A stretch of 64,000 bases of DNA from Rotaria socialis. Its lineage: Eukaryota > Rotifera > Eurotatoria > Philodinida > Philodinidae. The stretch spans positions 174,564 to 238,563 of the forward strand of contig CAJNYU010004201.1 in the NCBI GenBank assembly GCA_905331475.1. Reading direction: 5' to 3'. This document shows positions 59,276 to 64,000 of this stretch, piece after piece. The translations under genes were made by a program, and so were the position numbers. The notes under the pieces were generated by a model that saw only the letters and a program-made list of their open reading frames with translations, did not search any database and had not been told where the DNA came from. Each line of letters begins with the position of its first letter. Position 1 is the stretch's first letter.

Positions 59276-59806
59276 CAATAAAAGAAGTGTGCGCGAGAGC
59301 AGGCGAACGAGTGGGAGAGTGAATATCCAATTTCTTATACTCATATAGCAATATATGCTCGCAAATGCTTATGCGTGAGTAGAGAGAAGAAACAAAAAAA
59401 AGAGTCCAATGAGAATAAATCACGCTTTTTTGCAATACTCAGCCACCAATCATAGTTCAACATGAATTGCCTATCAAAGAAGCGCATATGATTAGTAGTA
59501 CAAAGTAAAACATATGAAGAAAAGTAACAAAAACGATTTTCAAAAAATTGAAATAATGAATTTTATTTTGCTGAGAAAAAGAGCACAAAAAAATAGTTTT
59601 CATATTTCCTAGTGAAACATATTACAGTCAATATACTTTTGTCATTGATGAAAGAAAAATGTGAGTGCCCGCATTACATTTTCAAGAAAATGTCAAGCTT
59701 ACTTGTTGTTGTGTCGCTGAGTCGATCACGTCCTCGAATTTTCATTATTCATCATCACCATCTCAAATCGCAAAAGTTATGGAGGATCGACATTGTGCAC
59801 ACATAG

Positions 59807-59826
59807 ACATACATACATACATACAT
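59807..59826. repeat. (CATA)n microsatellite
   Basis: Tetranucleotide run of about five units. Confidence 0.8.
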
Positions 59827-60281
59827 ATTGAGAGAAAGAAAGATAGATAATAGAAGAAAGTGAGAGATGCGGGAGACAAAGCAAAAGAAAAAAAGAAAAA
59901 AAAAACTTTATTCTTATTCCTACTACTGCGTACATACTTTCGTTTGTTCATTCTTTTTTTTCTTTTTTTTCTTTATTTACTTTGATCCCCTCTTTCACAT
60001 TCATTCATCCAGCTTCTACACACACGCTCAAGTACAAAGATTAACATACACCTTCGAATGGATGACGCAGCATAGATTTCACGTTTGTTCATCCATCGTA
60101 ACGTGCTGTCGCGCCATCATATGGGCTCTTCTTATTCTTTTCTTACAGACAATGACAACGACCGAATTTTGAGCTCATTCGGATTGTTTAAACAAACAAC
60201 AATGAAAATCTAGTTTGATGAGAGTGAATATACGAATGCGAGTGTGTGTGTATGTAGAGATATATACGTATATGTCAATAG

Positions 60282-60304
60282 TCTGTGTGTGTGTGTGTGT
60301 GTGT
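60282..60304. repeat. (GT)n microsatellite
   Basis: Pure GT dinucleotide run. Confidence 0.88.
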
Positions 60305-62176
60305 ACTTCCTCTGTACGACGAGACACAAATAGATAGAAGAATTGGGTTTTGTGTACCGTTGTCTTTATTTCTTCTCTTTTTCCCCCTCATGCAATCAAT
60401 CGCCTATACATAAAGATGATGAACTGAAGAGAATGAGATTGATACCTACCAATAACGCCAGTAGCATTTGTCCATAATTTTATAAAGTTTTACGAGATAA
60501 ACGACAAAAGAAAATCTTTTTGCGACCAAGATGAAGTCTTCTAAAAAAACGTCAACGAGACAAGAAAAATAGATATTGCCTTTCGATCCGATAATAATAA
60601 CAGATTCTTGCTACTATTCTTACGCTTATCTATTTCTTTCGTTCCCTTTCTCATTCTGGTCTTAAGCATACAATGCCACGCAGCCAATTAACGGATTAAT
60701 GAGAAAATAATTAAACAAGCATCAACGTCGTTTCTTCTTTTCCGTTAGTTTGACTATAGCTGGTCTTGGTTGAGTGACATAAACAATTGGTCTTACTATC
60801 GTTTTCTTTTTCTCCTTCTGGTATCATCCATCCATCGATTGATTCACAAGAAGAAAAGATATCTTCTTCTTTTGTTCATTACTCTTCTCTTCGTATTGTC
60901 TTTTTTTTTTGTTTTGTTTTTTCTAAATGGCAACTTGATTAAACTAGTCGGTGTAATTGAGAGTAACTACTTCAAACATACTGTTTCGGAAATGAATACC
61001 TTTCATTTTTCCTTTTTACTGTAAATGCCATTTTCGAGTGATTACACTGAAAACTAATTGCCATCCAATCTCTCCGCCCCGTATAAATACGGTCGATTCG
61101 GCATGACACGCGCGCTTCAACCCTATCAGATGTCAACACACACACACGTTTGCGTGTGCGTATGCTTGTGTCCAGAGACGAATCAATCTAAAGTCCATCC
61201 GATATACATACAGATAGAGAGGAGACACACAGGTATCAGCAGACATGTGCATTTCGGTTCATTCATTATTCATGATATTGAACATCGTGTCTTATTGATG
61301 AGTTATTCATCAGCATTAATCACTGAAAAGCAGTAACTTTCTAGAATTCCCATTCATCAACACCCGCCCTGTACAATCAATATCAGTTGTGTAAATGGAA
61401 AAAGAATAATAGATCATCAATGTCTTCTTCTTTTCTGTTTCTCTGCTGATATAGAGACAATCTGGATTTTGACTTTTCATTCATAACTTTTAATGTATCT
61501 ATTAGGCAATAGCCGCTTCTGTATGATGACTGAGATTTTTGAATAGAAAAAAAGAAATAACAAATCTTTCAACATTCTCATTACAAAGGCAGTTCACGCC
61601 TCAATAACATGCCGATTACGTTCGCGTGTCTATAGACGGATACTAGATCGAATTACACAATGATTTTACGTTTAATCGTAAAAAGAAAACAAAGTAATGT
61701 AAGCAGTTGGCAGAAAAAATATGTTCCGCTTTTTCCTGTTCTCATTCGATTTGCTTGAAAAATACCATCTTTCATTCTCAACCAGTCATTATCAATAAAA
61801 AAAAGTGTGGCGTACCCAAATGGCAAGGATTAACCATTGCTTGCAGAAGATAATGATAGTTGATATGGGTATAGAATAACACGCATCGAATAAAAGAAAA
61901 CATGACACACGTATGTATTTATAATGAAAATAACAACATCAAAAAGAAGCAAAGACAAGAAACTCCATAACACTATTATTTACAGATGAAATGCATGCTA
62001 TGTACTTTTAATACATTTTGCAAATTGATTTTTCTAAAAATAGAAATAAAATGATGAGTAATATAATAAATAAATAAATAAAATTCATCTTTACTGCATA
62101 TCATTATGAATAAGTGGTTTGATTATCGAGTGTTGATGCCGCTGTCTCTGTTTCTATCTATTTATTGATTTCTTTT

Positions 62177-62198
62177 CATCATCATCATCATCATCATT
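62177..62198. repeat. (CAT)n microsatellite
   Basis: Trinucleotide run of about seven units. Confidence 0.85.
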
Positions 62199-62777
62199 AT
62201 TTCTGATATCCGCTGTGAAACATATATACAACAACGCTCAACTCAAGTGGCCAACTTGTTCGTTTTTTTACTGTCAGAAAAATAAACAATGGAGAATGAT
62301 CAGATTGTCAGTTGAGAGAAACAGCAAATATTACACATAATTGTTGTATTTTATAAGGGTGATATCAATCTCACAAGTATAACAAGAAGAAGAAGAGCAA
62401 GTGTGATTTATAACAATAAAATGTTTTGATCATCAAATAGATCGAGAGTATTTATTCAGTTGAAATGAATATGCACAAAATTTTTGATGCTTGATATCGG
62501 ACAAACACAACAATAATCATATTAGATTTTGACGCCGACGACACTTTATGACCAGTCCTCACTTCAATCTCCTACTTGATATGCATATGCACATAAATAC
62601 ATGAAAAATTCAATGATATCCTAATGATCATTGACTATATGCACATACATACTCATATTTATGACTTTAGGTATAAAAGTAACAAATATAAAACTAATGG
62701 ATCTACTGCCTGTAGTTTCTAGAAATGTTATTTAGATAGCACAATACTATGAAATTCATTGCTCATTAATATTATTT

Positions 62778-62785
62778 TGACGTCA
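62778..62785. promoter_or_regulatory. Perfect CRE palindrome TGACGTCA
   Basis: A full cAMP-response element lies about 6.3 kb upstream of the NR4A start codon. NR4A genes in other animals are CREB targets through such sites. Distance and single occurrence make the link tentative. Confidence 0.25.
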
Positions 62786-63879
62786 AACTTTCTTCAATGC
62801 AACAAAAAATAATGATCATTAATCAAACACCAATTTGTTACCAAACTAATTAATAATAGACATGTATCATCACTGTTGATCTATCATATTTACTGATACA
62901 TTTAACATATGTCAGTTAGTTAGTTTAATATCAAAGCATAAGTTTTCATGAAAATATCGAGTGTTCTATTAGTTGAAAAACAAAAATCTTTCATGCAATT
63001 TGATAGCAGCATAATCTGTATGTATTGATTCTTATTATGTTTTACTGCTAACAAGATGAGAGCTGCTACACGTTGAACTAGCACATGTCACTCATCACTG
63101 TTCATATCACTCCGTGAAATATATAATCAATGAGCCGATTTCCATTATCGATCATTTTCAGAGAATAAATGAGAGAAAGCCTATTCTATTATGCATCTAA
63201 CTTTCAGCTTTGGATATAACTGTATTCTAATGAATATCGATATCTAAAAATTTTAAATTCATATTTATCGTTTTTTTTTCGTGTCTGTAGAAAGCAAAAA
63301 ACATTCTATGGTAGACTCACGTTTACTTAAATGTATTTCGATTTTCATGTAACTTAGAATTCACTGTAATTTCTTCGAATAATCTATACTCTTTTCTGTT
63401 GATTGTATAATAAATTCGCTAAAAAAAGGTTTTATATGCTCGGGCATCATCCTATGATGTCATGTTAATCATGAAAGAATTTGACATTTGAACATCGTTG
63501 TAACATGCTACCCTTAATTTCTATGTACTCATTATTAGAGACCTATGGCACTTACAAAAAGAAGCAGCTAGATTTTATGGGTTGGAGCTTTTTTTTTTAT
63601 CGCGAAATGAAATTTAAATAATCTCGTGACCAGATATCTAGATGGGCCAAGGATAATTTTTCAATTACGAAAAATGATAATCATCGATAATGGATTGCAA
63701 TATGATACTGATTAAATTATTATTTTTTAAACCAAAAAATGTAAATATCTTCAAATATTGCACATCAAATCACACACGTCAATCATGTTTTTCTTCTAGT
63801 TTTTTAAACTATAACCTGAATAGACGGACCCTATTTGATGTTGATTATTGAAATTTTATGGTTTTTAGCTATCGTTGAA

Positions 63880-64000
63880 CAAAATAAATGCGGAAACATC
63901 GGATTTGCATCCGATTGTTATGTGTACTTCAAAAAGCGAAAATGTACATCCATTTTTTTCTATGAGGCATAAATCTCATCAAGATACATCCCTTCTCGCT
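63880..64000 (+). repeat. Partial relative of the 16.4-20.2 kb palindrome family
   Basis: The stretch with gcggaaacatcggatt, tccgattgttatgtgtact and tcaaaaagcgaaaatgtaca parallels the right arm at about 19685-19750 (gtggaaacttcggattttatccgaaagctatgtgtactgcaaaaagtaca) with scattered differences. The copy runs off the window edge. Confidence 0.6.

Larger units (their letters stand above)
59276..64000. other. Long region without coding sequence
   Basis: Only T-rich or microsatellite-derived chance frames are present. Low-complexity tracts include (CATA)n at 59807-59826, (GT)n at 60282-60304 and (CAT)n at 62177-62198. A TATAAATA occurs at 61082 on the plus strand and a perfect TGACGTCA at 62778. 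The right end (63880-64000) belongs to the palindrome repeat family. Confidence 0.45.

Noticed and set aside
61082..61336. TATAAATA followed by a 92-codon frame
   Set aside because: The frame consists largely of a CA/TG-rich low-complexity stretch without protein-like character; the TATA match is common in A+T-rich DNA.

Overview
The window is eukaryotic nuclear DNA from a small-genome invertebrate. It is A+T-rich, its genes carry many very short GT-AG introns (commonly about 45-70 bp), it uses the standard genetic code, and all recognisable proteins are animal families (NR4A nuclear receptor, DMRT, TAF4, WDR62/MAPKBP1, SNX3, ZNG1, SPOP-like). Tiny introns, divergent F-box/leucine-rich genes and abundant decayed mobile DNA resemble bdelloid rotifers. 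That placement is an inference, not proven by any diagnostic sequence here.

Layout. 1-2.5 kb: a type II membrane glycosyltransferase (GT61 family). 2.5-10 kb: gene-poor, with decayed gene fragments, a 508-bp foldback element and a tandemly duplicated coiled-coil gene fragment. 10-16 kb: an F-box gene (minus), a small unknown gene (plus) and a second F-box gene broken by one in-frame stop (minus). 16.4-20.2 kb: a 3.6-kb imperfect palindrome followed by a partial third copy. 21-26 kb: TAF4 and a HAD-type 5'-nucleotidase-domain gene on the plus strand. 28.6-33.8 kb: a compact cluster with a GPI-anchored two-Ig protein and SNX3 on the plus strand, the zinc chaperone ZNG1 convergent on the minus strand, and a CFAP97-like gene divergent from it. 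36-43.5 kb: a many-exon WDR62/MAPKBP1 gene. 45 kb: a small single-pass membrane protein with a PPxY motif and a TATA promoter, then a hAT-type MITE. 48.8-49.8 kb: a DM-domain (DMRT) gene, minus. 51.1-53.2 kb: a SPOP-like MATH-BTB-BACK gene with a large insertion in its MATH domain. 53.8-56.5 kb: an NR4A orphan nuclear receptor, minus. 56.5-64 kb: a long region without convincing coding sequence that probably holds the NR4A 5' noncoding exons and regulatory DNA.

The genes do not form one pathway. They are ordinary animal genes for transcription (TAF4, DMRT, NR4A), ubiquitin targeting (F-box, MATH-BTB, possibly the PPxY protein), endosomal sorting (SNX3), zinc handling (ZNG1), spindle/JNK scaffolding (WDR62-like) and glycosylation. 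Splice joins were worked out by hand from GT/AG sites and reading-frame phase. The three single N bases (5857, 9430, 19960) all lie at repeat junctions, so local repeat structure there may be an assembly product. I saw no tRNA, rRNA or CRISPR array and no clearly novel multi-gene system. The most unusual items are the palindrome, the split MATH domain, the altered ZNG1 N-terminus and the PPxY micro-membrane protein.
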